A stretch of 64,000 nucleotides of DNA, from positions 372,001 through 436,000 of the forward strand of contig CAUVWQ010000021.1 in NCBI GenBank assembly GCA_963555705.1. The letters run 5' to 3'. Below the pieces are notes generated by a model. That model was not told the origin of the DNA, searched no databases, and was given only the letters and a program-made list of their open reading frames with translations. The position numbers were made by a program, and so were the translations under genes. The DNA comes from Ligustrum vulgare (taxonomy: Eukaryota > Streptophyta > Magnoliopsida > Lamiales > Oleaceae). Positions 37,801 to 52,250 of the stretch are shown here, one piece after another (position 1 is the stretch's first letter; every line of letters starts with the position of its first letter).

Positions 37801-39178
37801 TTTTAAAAAAAAAAAAAACTACCTAAAAACATTAAAGGAAAACATTTTTGATATTTTTATTTTACCATCAAGCCTTTTTTGGAGTATCTTACCCTCGCAT
37901 CTTTTCAATAATTTCCTATTCACCGTAGTTTTAATTAATGCACTTTTTTTAAAATTTTAATTCTTTTAATTTTTATATTCCAATTCAAAATATTTTTCAT
38001 ACATATAAAGTATGAACTCTTTCCTTTCTCACACAAAAAATCATTTAAATGAAATTCACAACTCTTGTATAATATATGATTTCTGTAACGTCCTTCAATT
38101 AGTGAGAGAAAAAGAAAAAATGCAAACTTATTTATTTAGTTTTTTTACATGAATATTAATTTTTTTTAAAAAAAAAAAAAAAAACTACTAAAAAGCTTTA
38201 AAGGGGAAACCATTTTTTATTATTATTTTACCATCAAGCCTTTTTTGGAGCATTTTACACTCGCATCTTTTTAATAATTTTCTGTTCACATAAGTTTTAA
38301 TTAATGCACATTTTTAAATATATTTGTTATTTTTATTGAAGAATTTCCAATAAAAATATTTTTCATACATATAAAGTATGAACTCTTTACTTTCTCACAC
38401 AAAAAATCATTTAAATAAAATCACAACTCTTGTATAATATATGATTTCTGTAACGTCCTTCAATTAGTGAGAGAAAAAGAAAAAATGCGAACCTCTTTAT
38501 TTAATTTTTTTACTTGAATATTAATTATTTTTAAAAAAAAAAAAAACTACCAAAAAACTTTAAAGGAAAACATTTTTTTTATTTTTATTTTACCATCAAG
38601 CCTTTTTTGGAGTATCTTAACCTCGCATCATTTCAATAATTTCCTATTCACCGTAGTTTTAATTAATGCACATTTTTTAATATTTTAATTATTTTAATTT
38701 TTGTATTGCAATTCAAAATATTTTTCCTACATATAAAGTATGAACTCTTTACTTTCTCACACAAAAATTCATTTAAATAAAATTCACAACTCTTGTATAA
38801 TATATGATTTCTGTAACGTCCTTCAATTAGTGAGAGAAAAAGAAAAAATGCAAACTTATTTATTTAGTTTTTTTACATGAATATTAATTTATTTTTTAAA
38901 AAAAAAAAAAACTACTAAAAAGCTTTAAAGGGGAAACCATTTTTTATTATTATTTTACCATCAAGCCTTTTTTGGAGCATTTTACACTCGCATCTTTTTA
39001 ATAATTTTCTGTTCACATAAGTTTTAATTAATGCACATTTTTAAATATATTTGTTATTTTTATTGAAGAATTTCCAATAAAAATATTTTTCATACATATA
39101 AAGTATGAACTCTTTACTTTCTCACACAAAAAATCATTTAAATAAAATCACAACTCTTGTATAATATATGATTTCTGT
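34817..39178 (+). repeat. 12-monomer higher-order repeat, copy 2 (4362 bp)
   Basis: Starts are 34817, 35182, 35539, 35902, 36267, 36631, 36995, 37360, 37723, 38087, 38452 and 38815. All twelve types and all position-specific markers match copy 1. Length differences of 1-2 bp per monomer come from the T/A tract. Scattered single changes exist, such as TTACATGAATATT in its first monomer and ATATTCTAATTC near 36525. Confidence 0.95.
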
Positions 39179-42100
39179 AACGTCCTTCAATTAGTGAGAG
39201 AAAAAGAAAAAATGCGAACCTCTTTATTTAATTTTTTTACTTGAATATTAATTATTTTTTTTAAAAAAAAAAGACTACCAAAAAATTTTAAAGGAAAACA
39301 TTTTTTTTTATTATTATTTTACCATCAAGCCTTTTTTGGAGTATCTTAACCTCGCATCATTTCAATAATTTCCTATTCACCGTAGTTTTAATTAATGCAC
39401 ATTTTTTAATATTTTAATTCTTTTTATTTTTGTATTGCAATTAAAAATATTTTTCATACATATAAAGTATAAACTCTTTCCTTTCTCACACAAAAAATCA
39501 TTTAAATGAAATTCACAACTCTTGTATAATACATGATTTCTGTAACGTCCTTCAATTAGTGAGAGTAAAAGAAAAAATGCGAACCTCTTTAATTAATTTT
39601 TTTCCCTGAATATTAATTTTTTTAAAAAATAAGAACTACTAAAAAACTTTAAAGGGAAACATTTTTCTTATTTTTATTTTACCATCAAGCCTTTTTTGGA
39701 GTATCTTAACCTCGCATCATTTCAATAATTTCCTATTCACCGTAGTTTTAATTAATGCACATTTTTTAATATTTTAATTCTTTTTATTTTTGTATTGCAA
39801 TTAAAATTTTTTTCATACATATAAAGTATGAACTCTTTACTTTCTCACACAAAAATCATTTAAATAAAATCACAACTCTTGTATAATAAATGATTTCTGT
39901 AACGTCCTTCAATTAGTGAGAGAAAAAGAAAAAATTCGAACCTCTTTAATTAATTTTTTTTCCATGAATATTAATTTTTTTTTAAAAAAAAAAAACTACC
40001 AAAAAACATTAAAGGAAAACATTTTTGATATTTTTATTTTACCATCAAGCCTTTTTTGGAGTATCTTACCCTCGCATCTTTTCAATAATTTCCTATTCAC
40101 CGTAGTTTTAATTAATGCACTTTTTTTAAAATTTTAATTCTTTTAATTTTTATATTCCAATTCAAAATATTTTTCATACATATAAAGTATGAACTCTTTC
40201 CTTTCTCACACAAAAAATCATTTAAATGAAATTCACAACTCTTGTATAATATATGATTTCTGTAACGTCCTTCAATTAGTGAGAGAAAAAGAAAAAATGC
40301 AAACTTATTTATTTAGTTTTTTTACATGAATATTAATTTTTTTTTTAAAAAAAAAAAAAAACTACTAAAAAGCTTTAAAGGGGAAACCATTTTTTATTAT
40401 TATTTTACCATCAAGCCTTTTTTGGAGCATTTTACACTCGCATCTTTTTAATAATTTTCTGTTCACATAAGTTTTAATTAATGCACATTTTTAAATATAT
40501 TTGTTATTTTTATTGAAGAATTTCCAATAAAAATATTTTTCATACATATAAAGTATGAACTCTTTACTTTCTCACACAAAAAATCATTTAAATAAAATCA
40601 CAACTCTTGTATAATATATGATTTCTGTAACGTCCTTCTATTAGTGAGAGAAAAAGAAAAAATGCGAACCTCTTTATTTAATTTTTTTACTTGAATATTA
40701 ATTATTTTTTTAAAAAAAAAAAAACTACCAAAAAACATTAAAGGAAAACATTTTTGATATTTTTATTTTACCATCAAGCCTTTTTTGGAGTATCTTACCC
40801 TCGCATCTTTTCAATAATTTCCTATTCACCGTAGTTTTAATTAATGCACTTTTTTTAAAATTTTAATTCTTTTAATTTTTATATTCCAATTCAAAATATT
40901 TTTCATACATATAAAGTATGAACTCTTTCCTTTCTCACACAAAAAATCATTTAAATGAAATTCACAACTCTTGTATAATATATGATTTCTGTAACGTCCT
41001 TCAATTAGTGAGAGAAAAAGAAAAAATGCAAACTTATTTATTTAGTTTTTTTACATGAATATTAATTTTTTTTTTAAAAAAAAAAATAAACTACTAAAAA
41101 GCTTTAAAGGGGAAACCATTTTTTATTATTATTTTACCATCAAGCCTTTTTTGGAGCATTTTACACTCGCATCTTTTTAATAATTTTCTGTTCACATAAG
41201 TTTTAATTAATGCACATTTTTAAATATATTTGTTATTTTTATTGAAGAATTTCCAATAAAAATATTTTTCATACATATAAATTATGAACTCTTTACTTTC
41301 TCACACAAAAATCATTTAAATAAAATCACAACTCTTGTATAATATATGATTTCTGTAACGTCCTTCAATTAGTGAGAGAAAAAGAAAAAATTCGAACCTC
41401 TTTAATTAATTTTTTTTCCATGAATATTAATTTTTTAAAAAAAAAAAAAAAAACTACCTAAAAACATTAAAGGAAAACATTTTTGATATTTTTATTTTAC
41501 CATCAAGCCTTTTTTGGAGTATCTTACCCTCGCATCTTTTCAATAATTTCCTATTCACCGTAGTTTTAATTAATGCACTTTTTTTAAAATTTTAATTCTT
41601 TTAATTTTTATATTCCAATTCAAAATATTTTTCATACATATAAAGTATGAACTCTTTCCTTTCTCACACAAAAAATCATTTAAATGAAATTCACAACTCT
41701 TGTATAATATATGATTTCTGTAACGTCCTTCAATTAGTGAGAGAAAAAGAAAAAATGCAAACTTATTTATTTAGTTTTTTTACATGAATATTAATTTTTT
41801 TTAAAAAAAAAAAAAAAACTACTAAAAAGCTTTAAAGGGGAAACCATTTTTTATTATTATTTTACCATCAAGCCTTTTTTGGAGCATTTTACACTCGCAT
41901 CTTTTTAATAATTTTCTGTTCACATAAGTTTTAATTAATGCACATTTTTAAATATATTTGTTATTTTTATTGAAGAATTTCCAATAAAAATATTTTTCAT
42001 ACATATAAATTATGAACTCTTTACTTTCTCACACAAAAATCATTTAAATAAAATCACAACTCTTGTATAATATATGATTTCTGTAACGTCCTTCAATTAG

Positions 42101-43174
42101 TGAGAGAAAAAGAAAAAATTCGAACCTCTTTAATTAATTTTTTTTCCATGAATATTAATTTTTTTTAAAAAAAAAAAAAACTACCTAAAAACATTAAAGG
42201 AAAACATTTTTGATATTTTTATTTTACCATCAAGCCTTTTTTGGAGTATCTTACCCTCGCATCTTTTCAATAATTTCCTATTCACCGTAGTTTTAATTAA
42301 TGCACTTTTTTTAAAATTTTAATTCTTTTAATTTTTATATTCCAATTCAAAATATTTTTCATACATATAAAGTATGAACTCTTTCCTTTCTCACACAAAA
42401 AATCATTTAAATGAAATTCACAACTCTTGTATAATATATGATTTCTGTAACGTCCTTCAATTAGTGAGAGAAAAAGAAAAAATGCAAACTTATTTATTTA
42501 GTTTTTTTACATGAATATTAATTTTTTTTTAAAAAAAAAAAAAAAACTACTAAAAAGCTTTAAAGGGGAAACCATTTTTTATTATTATTTTACCATCAAG
42601 CCTTTTTTGGAGCATTTTACACTCGCATCTTTTTAATAATTTTCTGTTCACATAAGTTTTAATTAATGCACATTTTTAAATATATTTGTTATTTTTATTG
42701 AAGAATTTCCAATAAAAATATTTTTCATACATATAAAGTATGAACTCTTTACTTTCTCACACAAAAAATCATTTAAATAAAATCACAACTCTTGTATAAT
42801 ATATGATTTCTGTAACGTCCTTCAATTAGTGAGAGAAAAAGAAAAAATGCGAACCTCTTTATTTAATTTTTTTACTTGAATATTAATTATTTTTTAAAAA
42901 AAAAAAAAACCACCAAAAAACTTTAAAGGAAAACATTTTTTTTATTATTATTTTACCATCAAGCCTTTTTTGGAGTATCTTAACCTCGCATCATTTCAAT
43001 AATTTCCTATTCACCGTAGTTTTAATTAATGCACATTTTTTAATATTTTAATTCTTTTTATTTTTGTATTGCAATTAAAATTTTTTTCATACATATAAAG
43101 TATGAACTCTTTACTTTCTCACACAAAAATCATTTAAATAAAATCACAACTCTTGTATAATATATGATTTCTGT
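39179..43174 (+). repeat. 12-monomer higher-order repeat, copy 3, 11 monomers (3996 bp)
   Basis: Starts are 39179, 39544, 39901, 40264, 40629, 40993, 41357, 41722, 42085, 42449 and 42814. It matches copies 1 and 2 for eleven monomers. Position 11 (42814) has ACCACCAAAAAAC and a TTATTATTATTTTACC middle unlike 34089 and 38452, and is followed by A instead of B. Monomers 39901-43174 also form the start of the larger duplicated block. Confidence 0.93.
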
Positions 43175-46074
43175 AACGTCCTTCAATTAGTGAGAGAAAA
43201 AGAAAAAATTCGAACCTCTTTAATTAATTTTTTTTCCATGAATATTAATTTTTTTTTTAAAAAAAAAAACTACCAAAAAACATTAAAGGAAAACATTTTT
43301 GATATTTTTATTTTACCATCAAGCCTTTTTTGGAGTATCTTACCCTCGCATCTTTTCAATAATTTCCTATTCACCGTAGTTTTAATTAATGCACTTTTTT
43401 TAAAATTTTAATTCTTTTAATTTTTATATTCCAATTCAAAATATTTTTCATACATATAAAGTATGAACTCTTTCCTTTCTCACACAAAAAATCATTTAAA
43501 TGAAATTCACAACTCTTGTATAATATATGATTTCTGTAACGTCCTTCAATTAGTGAGAGAAAAAGAAAAAATGCAAACTTATTTATTTAGTTTTTTTACA
43601 TGAATATTAATTTTTTTTTAAAAAAAAAAAAAAACTACTAAAAAGCTTTAAAGGGGAAACCGTTTTTTATTATTATTTTACCATCAAGCCTTTTTTGGAG
43701 CATTTTACACTCGCATCTTTTTAATAATTTTCTGTTCACATAAGTTTTATTTAATGCACATTTTTAAATATATTTGTTATTTTTATTGAAGAATTTCCAA
43801 TAAAAATATTTTTCATACATATAAAGTATGAACTCTTTACTTTCTCACACAAAAAATCATTTAAATAAAATTCAAAACCCTTGTATAATATATGATTTCT
43901 GTAACGTCCTTCAATTAGTGAGAGAAAAAGAAAAAAATGCGAACCTCTTTAATTAATTTTTTTCCATGAATATTAATTTTTTTTAAAAATAAGAACTACT
44001 AAAAAACTTTAAAGGGAAATATTTTTGTTATTTTTATTTTACCATCAAGCCTTTTTTGGAGTATCTTAACCTCGCATCATTTCAATAATTTCCTATTCAC
44101 CGTAGTTTTAATTAATGCACATTTTTTAATATTTTAATTCTTTTTATTTTTGTATTGCAATTAAAAATATTTTTCATACATATAAAGTATGAACTCTTTC
44201 CTTTCTCACACAAAAAATCATTTAAATGAAATTCACAACTCTTGTATAATACATGATTTCTGTAACGTCCTTCAATTAGTGAGAGTAAAAGAAAAAATGC
44301 GAACCTCTTTAATTAATTTTTTTCCCTGAATATTAATTTTTTTAAAAAATAAGAACTACTAAAAAGCTTTAAAGGGGAAACCATTTTTTATTATTATTTT
44401 ACCATCAAGCCTTTTTTGGAGTATCTTACCCTCGCATCTTTTCAATAATTTCCTATTCACCGTAGTTTTAATTAATGCACTTTTTTTAATATTTTAATTC
44501 TTTTTATTTTTGTATTGCAATTAAAAATTTTTTCATACATATAAAGTATGAACTCTTTACTTTCTCACACAAAAATCACTTAAATAAAATCACAACTGTT
44601 GTATAATATATGATTTCTGTAACGTCCTTCAATTAGTGAGAGAAAAAGAAAAAATTCGAACCTCTTTAATTAATTTTTTTTCCATGAATATTAATTTTTT
44701 TTAAAAAAAAAAACTACCAAAAAACATTAAAGGAAAACATTTTTGATATTTTTATTTTACCATCAAGCCTTTTTTGGAGTATCTTACCCTCGCATCTTTT
44801 CAATAATTTCCTATTCACCGTAGTTTTAATTAATGCACTTTTTTTAAAATTTTAATTCTTTTAATTTTTATATTCCAATTCAAAATATTTTTCATACATA
44901 TAAAGTATGAACTCTTTCCTTTCTCACACAAAAAATCATTTAAATGAAATTCACAACTCTTGTATAATATATGATTTCTGTAACGTCCTTCAATTAGTGA
45001 GAGAAAAAGAAAAAATGCAAACTTATTTATTTAGTTTTTTTACATGAATATTAATTTTTTTTTTAAAAAAAAAAAAAAAAAACTACTAAAAAGCTTTAAA
45101 GGGGAAACCATTTTTTATTATTATTTTACCATCAAGCCTTTTTTGGAGCATTTTACACTCGCATCTTTTTAATAATTTTCTGTTCACATAAGTTTTAATT
45201 AATGCACATTTTTAAATATATTTGTTATTTTTATTGAAGAATTTCCAATAAAAATATTTTTCATACATATAAAGTATGAACTCTTTACTTTCTTACACAA
45301 AAAATCATTTAAATAAAATCACAACTCTTGTATAATATATGATTTCTGTAACGTCCTTCAATTAGTGAGAGAAAAAGAAAAAATGCGAACCTCTTTATTT
45401 AATTTTTTTACTTGAATATTAATTATTTTTTTTAAAAAAAAAAGACTACCAAAAAATTTTAAAGGAAAACATTTTTTTTATTATTATTTTACCATCAAGC
45501 CTTTTTTGGAGTATCTTAACCTCGCATCATTTCAATAATTTCCTATTCACCGTAGTTTTAATTAATGCACATTTTTTAATATTTTAATTCTTTTTATTTT
45601 TGTATTGCAATTAAAATTTTTTTCATACATATAAATTATGAACTCTTTACTTTCTCAAACAAAAATCATTTAAATAAAATTCACAACTCTTGTATAATAT
45701 ATGATTTCTGTAACGTCCTTCAATTAGTGAGAGAAAAAGAAAAAAATTCGAACCTCTTTATTTAATTTTTTTACTTGAATATTAATTATTTTTTTTTAAA
45801 AAAAAAAACTACCAAAAAACTTTAAAGGAAAACATTTTTTTTATTATTATTTTACCATCAAGCCTTTTTTGGAGTATCTTACCCTCGCATCTTTTCAATA
45901 ATTTCCTGTTCACCGTAGTTTTAATTAATGCACTTTTTTTAATATTTTAATTCTTTTAATTTTTATATTGCAATTCAAAATATTTTTCATACATATAAAG
46001 TATGAACTCTTTCCTTTCTCACACAAAAATCATTAAAATAAAATCACAACTCTTGTATAATATATGATTTGTGT

Positions 46075-46432
46075 AACGTCCTTCAATTAGTGAGAGAAAA
46101 AGAAAAAATGCGAACCTCTTTAATTAATTTTTTTCCATGAATATTAATTTTTTTTAAAAAAAAGAACTACTAAAAAACTTTAAAGTGAAACATTTTTGTT
46201 ATTTTTATTTTACCATCAAGCCTTTTTTGGAGTATCTTAACCTCGAATCATTTCAACAATTTCCTATTCACCGTAGTTTTAATTAATGCACATTTTTTAA
46301 TATTTTAATTCTTTTTATTTTTGTATTGCAATTAAATTTTTTTTCATACATATAAATTATGAACTCTTTACTTTCTCAAACAAAAATCATTTAAATAAAA
46401 TTCACAACTCTTGTATAATATATGATTTCTGT
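46075..46432 (+). repeat. Type F monomer, exemplar (monomer 128)
   Basis: Type F has GATTTGTGTAACG at the anchor, a C-like left part without the extra A, AAAAGAACTACTAAAAAACT, TTTAAAGTGAAACATTTTTG, and CTCGAATCATTTCAACAATT instead of CTCGCATCATTTCAATAATT. It is 358 bp. It occurs only in the right part of the window, at 46075, 48253, 55513, 58421 and 63132, with fused or related forms at 59144, 60228 and 61314. It loses the CTCGCAT site that other types keep. Confidence 0.92.
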
Positions 46433-46796
46433 AACGTCCTTCAATTAGTGAGAGAAAAAGAAAAAATGCGAACCTCTTTATTTAATTTTTTTACTTGAAT
46501 ATTAATTATTTTTTTTAAAAAAAAAAAACTACCAAAAAACTTTAAAGGAAAACATTTTTTTTATTATTATTTTACCATCAAGCCTTTTTTTGGAGTATCT
46601 TAACCTCGCATCATTTCAATAATTTCCTATTCACCGTAGTTTTAATTAATGCACATTTTTTAATATTTTAATTATTTTAATTTTTGTATTGCAATTCAAA
46701 ATATTTTTCCTACATATAAAGTATGAACTCTTTACTTTCTCACACAAAAATCATTTAAATAAAATTCACAACTCTTGTATAATATATGATTTCTGT

Positions 46797-47161
46797 AACG
46801 TCCTTCAATTAGTGAGAGAAAAAGAAAAAATTCGAACCTCTTTATTTAATTTTTTTACTTGAATATTAATTATTTTTTTAAAAAAAAAAAAAACTACCAA
46901 AAAACTTTAAAGGAAAACATTTTTTTTATTTTTATTTTACCATCAAGCCTTTTTTGGAGTATCTTAACCTCGCATCATTTCAATAATTTCCTATTCACCG
47001 TAGTTTTAATTAATGCACATTTTTTAATATTTTAATTATTTTAATTTTTGTATTGCAATTCAAAATATTTTTCATACATATAAAGTATGAACTCTTTACT
47101 TTCTCACACAAAAATTCATTTAAATAAAATTCACAACTCTTGTATAATATATGATTTCTGT
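46797..47161 (+). repeat. Type E monomer, exemplar (monomer 130)
   Basis: Type E has CGAACCTCTTTATTTAATTT, TTACTTGAATATTAATTATT, CTACCAAAAAACTTTAAAGG followed by AAAACATTTTTTTTA, and usually CTTAACCTCGCATCATTTC with the tail ATTATTTTAATTTTTGTATT. The triplet before CGAACC varies (ATG, ATT or ATA). E copies occur at 1119-2932 and again from about 25.4 kb to the end; none is seen between 3.3 and 25.3 kb except as part of the odd monomer at 19949. Confidence 0.92.
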
Positions 47162-50100
47162 AACGTCCTTCAATTAGTGAGAGAAAAAGAAAAAATGCAA
47201 ACTTATTTATTTAGTTTTTTTACATGAATATTAATTTTTTTTTTTTAAAAAAAAAAAAACTACTAAAAAGCTTTAAAGGGGAAACCATTTTTTATTATTA
47301 TTTTACCATCAAGCCTTTTTTGGAGCATTTTACACTCGCATCTTTTTAATAATTTTCTGTTCACATAAGTTTTAATTAATGCACATTTTTAAATATATTT
47401 GTTATTTTTATTGAAGAATTTCCAATAAAAATATTTTTCATACATATAAAGTATGAACTCTTTACTTTCTCACACAAAAAAATCATTTAAATAAAATCAC
47501 AACTCTTGTATAATATATGATTTCTGTAACGTCCTTCAATTAGTGAGAGAAAAAGAAAAAATGCGAACCTCTTTATTTAATTTTTTTACTTGAATATTAA
47601 TTATTTTTTTAAAAAAAAAAAACTACCAAAAAACTTTAAAGGAAAACATTTTTTTTATTATTATTTTACCATCAAGCCTTTTTTTGGAGTATCTTAACCT
47701 CGCATCATTTCAATAATTTCCTATTCACCGTAGTTTTAATTAATGCACATTTTTTAATATTTTAATTATTTTAATTTTTGTATTGCAATTCAAAATATTT
47801 TTCCTACATATAAAGTATGAACTCTTTACTTTCTCAAACAAAAATCATTTAAATAAAATTCACAACTCTTGTATAATATATGATTTCTATAACGTCCTTC
47901 AATTAGTGAGAGAAAAAGAAAAAATTCGAACCTCTTTATTTAATTTTTTTACTTGAATATTAATTATTTTTTTTAAAAAAAAAAAACTACCAAAAAACTT
48001 TAAAGGAAAACATTTTTTTTATTATTATTTTACCATCAAGCCTTTTTTGGAGTATCTTACCCTCGCATCTTTTCAATAATTTCCTGTTCACCGTAGTTTT
48101 AATTAATGCACTTTTTTTAATATTTTAATTCTTTTAATTTTTATATTGCAATTCAAAATATTTTTCATACATATAAAGTATGAACTCTTTCCTTTCTCAC
48201 ACAAAAATCATTAAAATAAAATCACAACTCTTGTATAATATATGATTTGTGTAACGTCCTTCAATTAGTGAGAGAAAAAGAAAAAATGCGAACCTCTTTA
48301 ATTAATTTTTTTCCATGAATATTAATTTTTTTTAAAAAAAAGAACTACTAAAAAACTTTAAAGTGAAACATTTTTGTTATTTTTATTTTACCATCAAGCC
48401 TTTTTTGGAGTATCTTAACCTCGAATCATTTCAACAATTTCCTATTCACCGTAGTTTTAATTAATGCACATTTTTTAATATTTTAATTCTTTTTATTTTT
48501 GTATTGCAATTAAAATTTTTTTCATACATATAAATTATGAACTCTTTACTTTCTCAAACAAAAATCATTTAAATAAAATTCACAACTCTTGTATAATATA
48601 TGATTTCTGTAACGTCCTTCAATTAGTGAGAGAAAAAGAAAAAATTCGAACCTCTTTATTTAATTTTTTTACTTGAATATTAATTATTTTTTTTTTAAAA
48701 AAAAAAACTACCAAAAAACTTTAAAGGAAAACATTTTTTTTATTATTATTTTACCATCAAGCCTTTTTTTGGAGTATCTTAACCTCGCATCATTTCAATA
48801 ATTTCCTATTCACCGTAGTTTTAATTAATGCACATTTTTTAATATTTTAATTATTTTAATTTTTGTATTGCAATTCAAAATATTTTTCCTACATATAAAG
48901 TATGAACTCTTTACTTTCTCACACAAAAATCATTTAAATAAAATCACAACTCTTGTATAATAAATGATTTCTGTAACGTCCTTCAATTAGTGAGAGAAAA
49001 AGAAAAAATTCGAACCTCTTTAATTAATTTTTTTTCCATGAATATTAATTTTTTTTAAAAAAAAAAAAACTACCAAAAAACATTAAAGGAAAACATTTTT
49101 GATATTTTTATTTTACCATCAAGCCTTTTTTGGAGTATCTTACCCTCGCATCTTTTCAATAATTTCCTATTCACCGTAGTTTTAATTAATGCACTTTTTT
49201 TAAAATTTTAATTCTTTTAATTTTTATATTCCAATTCAAAATATTTTTCATACATATAAAGTATGAACTCTTTCCTTTCTCACACAAAAAATCATTTAAA
49301 TGAAATTCACAACTCTTGTATAATATATGATTTCTGTAACGTCCTTCAATTAGTGAGAGAAAAAGAAAAAATGCAAACTTATTTATTTAGTTTTTTTACA
49401 TGAATATTAATTTTTTTTTTAAAAAAAAAAAAAAATACTAAAAAGCTTTAAAGGGGAAACCATTTTTTATTATTATTTTACCATCAAGCCTTTTTTGGAG
49501 CATTTTACACTCGCATCTTTTTAATAATTTTCTGTTCACATAAGTTTTAATTAATGCACATTTTTAAATATATTTGTTATTTTTATTGAAGAATTTCCAA
49601 TAAAAATATTTTTCATACATATAAAGTATGAACTCTTTACTTTCTCACACAAAAAATCATTTAAATAAAATCACAACTCTTGTATAATATATGATTTCTG
49701 TAACGTCCTTCAATTAGTGAGAGAAAAAGAAAAAATGCGAACCTCTTTATTTAATTTTTTTACTTGAATATTAATTATTTTTTAAAAAAAAAAAAAACTA
49801 CCAAAAAACATTAAAGGAAAACATTTTTGATATTTTTATTTTACCATCAAGCCTTTTTTGGAGTATCTTACCCTCGCATCTTTTCAATAATTTCCTATTC
49901 ACCGTAGTTTTAATTAATGCACTTTTTTTAATATTTTAATTCTTTTAATTTTTATATTCCAATTCAAAATATTTTTCATACATATAAAGTATGAACTCTT
50001 TCCTTTCTCACACAAAAAATCATTTAAATGAAATTCACAACTCTTGTATAATATATGATTTCTGTAACGTCCTTCAATTAGTGAGAGAAAAAGAAAAAAT

Positions 50101-52250
50101 GCAAACTTATTTATTTAGTTTTTTTACATGAATATTAATTTTTTTTTAAAAAAAAAAAATAAACTACTAAAAAGCTTTAAAGGGGAAACCATTTTTTATT
50201 ATTATTTTACCATCAAGCCTTTTTTGGAGCATTTTACACTCGCATCTTTTTAATAATTTTCTGTTCACATAAGTTTTAATTAATGCACATTTTTAAATAT
50301 ATTTGTTATTTTTATTGAAGAATTTCCAATAAAACTATTTTTCATACATATAAATTATGAACTCTTTACTTTCTCACACAAAAATCATTTAAATAAAATC
50401 ACAACTCTTGTATAATATATGATTTCTGTAACGTCCTTCAATTAGTGAGAGAAAAAGAAAAAATTCGAACCTCTTTAATTAATTTTTTTTCCATGAATAT
50501 TAATTTTTTTTAAAAAAAAAAAAAAAAACTACCTAAAAACATTAAAGGAAAACATTTTTGATATTTTTATTTTACCATCAAGCCTTTTTTGGAGTATCTT
50601 ACCCTCGCATCTTTTCAATAATTTCCTATTCACCGTAGTTTTAATTAATGCACTTTTTTTAAAATTTTAATTCTTTTAATTTTTATATTCCAATTCAAAA
50701 TATTTTTCATACATATAAAGTATGAACTCTTTCCTTTCTCACACAAAAAATCATTTAAATGAAATTCACAACTCTTGTATAATATATGATTTCTGTAACG
50801 TCCTTCAATTAGTGAGAGAAAAAGAAAAAATGCAAACTTATTTATTTAGTTTTTTTACATGAATATTAATTTTTTTTAAAAAAAAAAAAAAAAACTACTA
50901 AAAAGCTTTAAAGGGGAAACCATTTTTTATTATTATTTTACCATCAAGCCTTTTTTGGAGCATTTTACACTCGCATCTTTTTAATAATTTTCTGTTCACA
51001 TAAGTTTTAATTAATGCACATTTTTAAATATATTTGTTATTTTTATTGAAGAATTTCCAATAAAAATATTTTTCATACATATAAATTATGAACTCTTTAC
51101 TTTCTCACACAAAAATCATTTAAATAAAATCACAACTCTTGTATAATATATGATTTCTGTAACGTCCTTCAATTAGTGAGAGAAAAAGAAAAAATTCGAA
51201 CCTCTTTAATTAATTTTTTTTCCATGAATATTAATTTTTTTTAAAAAAAAAAAAACTACCTAAAAACATTAAAGGAAAACATTTTTGATATTTTTATTTT
51301 ACCATCAAGCCTTTTTTGGAGTATCTTACCCTCGCATCTTTTCAATAATTTCCTATTCACCGTAGTTTTAATTAATGCACTTTTTTTAAAATTTTAATTC
51401 TTTTAATTTTTATATTCCAATTCAAAATATTTTTCATACATATAAAGTATGAACTCTTTCCTTTCTCACACAAAAAATCATTTAAATGAAATTCACAACT
51501 CTTGTATAATATATGATTTCTGTAACGTCCTTCAATTAGTGAGAGAAAAAGAAAAAATGCAAACTTATTTATTTAGTTTTTTTACATGAATATTAATTTT
51601 TTTTTAAAAAAAAAAAAAAAACTACTAAAAAGCTTTAAAGGGGAAACCATTTTTTATTATTATTTTACCATCAAGCCTTTTTTGGAGCATTTTACACTCG
51701 CATCTTTTTAATAATTTTCTGTTCACATAAGTTTTAATTAATGCACATTTTTAAATATATTTGTTATTTTTATTGAAGAATTTCCAATAAAAATATTTTT
51801 CATACATATAAAGTATGAACTCTTTACTTTCTCACACAAAAAATCATTTAAATAAAATCACAACTCTTGTATAATATATGATTTCTGTAACGTCCTTCAA
51901 TTAGTGAGAGAAAAAGAAAAAATGCGAACCTCTTTATTTAATTTTTTTACTTGAATATTAATTATTTTTTTAAAAAAAAAAAAACTACCAAAAAACTTTA
52001 AAGGAAAACATTTTTTTTATTATTATTTTACCATCAAGCCTTTTTTGGAGTATCTTAACCTCGCATCATTTCAATAATTTCCTATTCACCGTAGTTTTAA
52101 TTAATGCACATTTTTTAATATTTTAATTCTTTTTATTTTTGTATTGCAATTAAAATTTTTTTCATACATATAAATTATGAACTCTTTACTTTCTCAAACA
52201 AAAATGATTTAAATAAAATTCACAACTCTTGTATAATATATGATTTCTGT

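Larger units (their letters stand above)
39901..48974 (+). repeat. Large tandem duplication, copy 1 (25 monomers, 9074 bp)
   Basis: The block runs from the AAATGATTTC-marked A (39901) through monomer 135 (48611). It holds A-B-E/A-B-A-B-A-B-E, then A-B-C-D-A-B, then E'-E-F-E-E-B, then E-E-F-E. Its right section (43175-48974) starts at 43175, 43538, 43903, 44264, 44621, 44982, 45350, 45712, 46075, 46433, 46797, 47162, 47528, 47891, 48253 and 48611. Private variants shared with copy 2 include AACCGTTTTTTATT and AAGTTTTATTTAATG (B at 43538), CAACTGTTGTATAAT with AATCACTTAAAT (before A at 44621), TTTCTTACACAAA (tail of 44982) and GATTTCTATAACG (47891). Confidence 0.93.
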
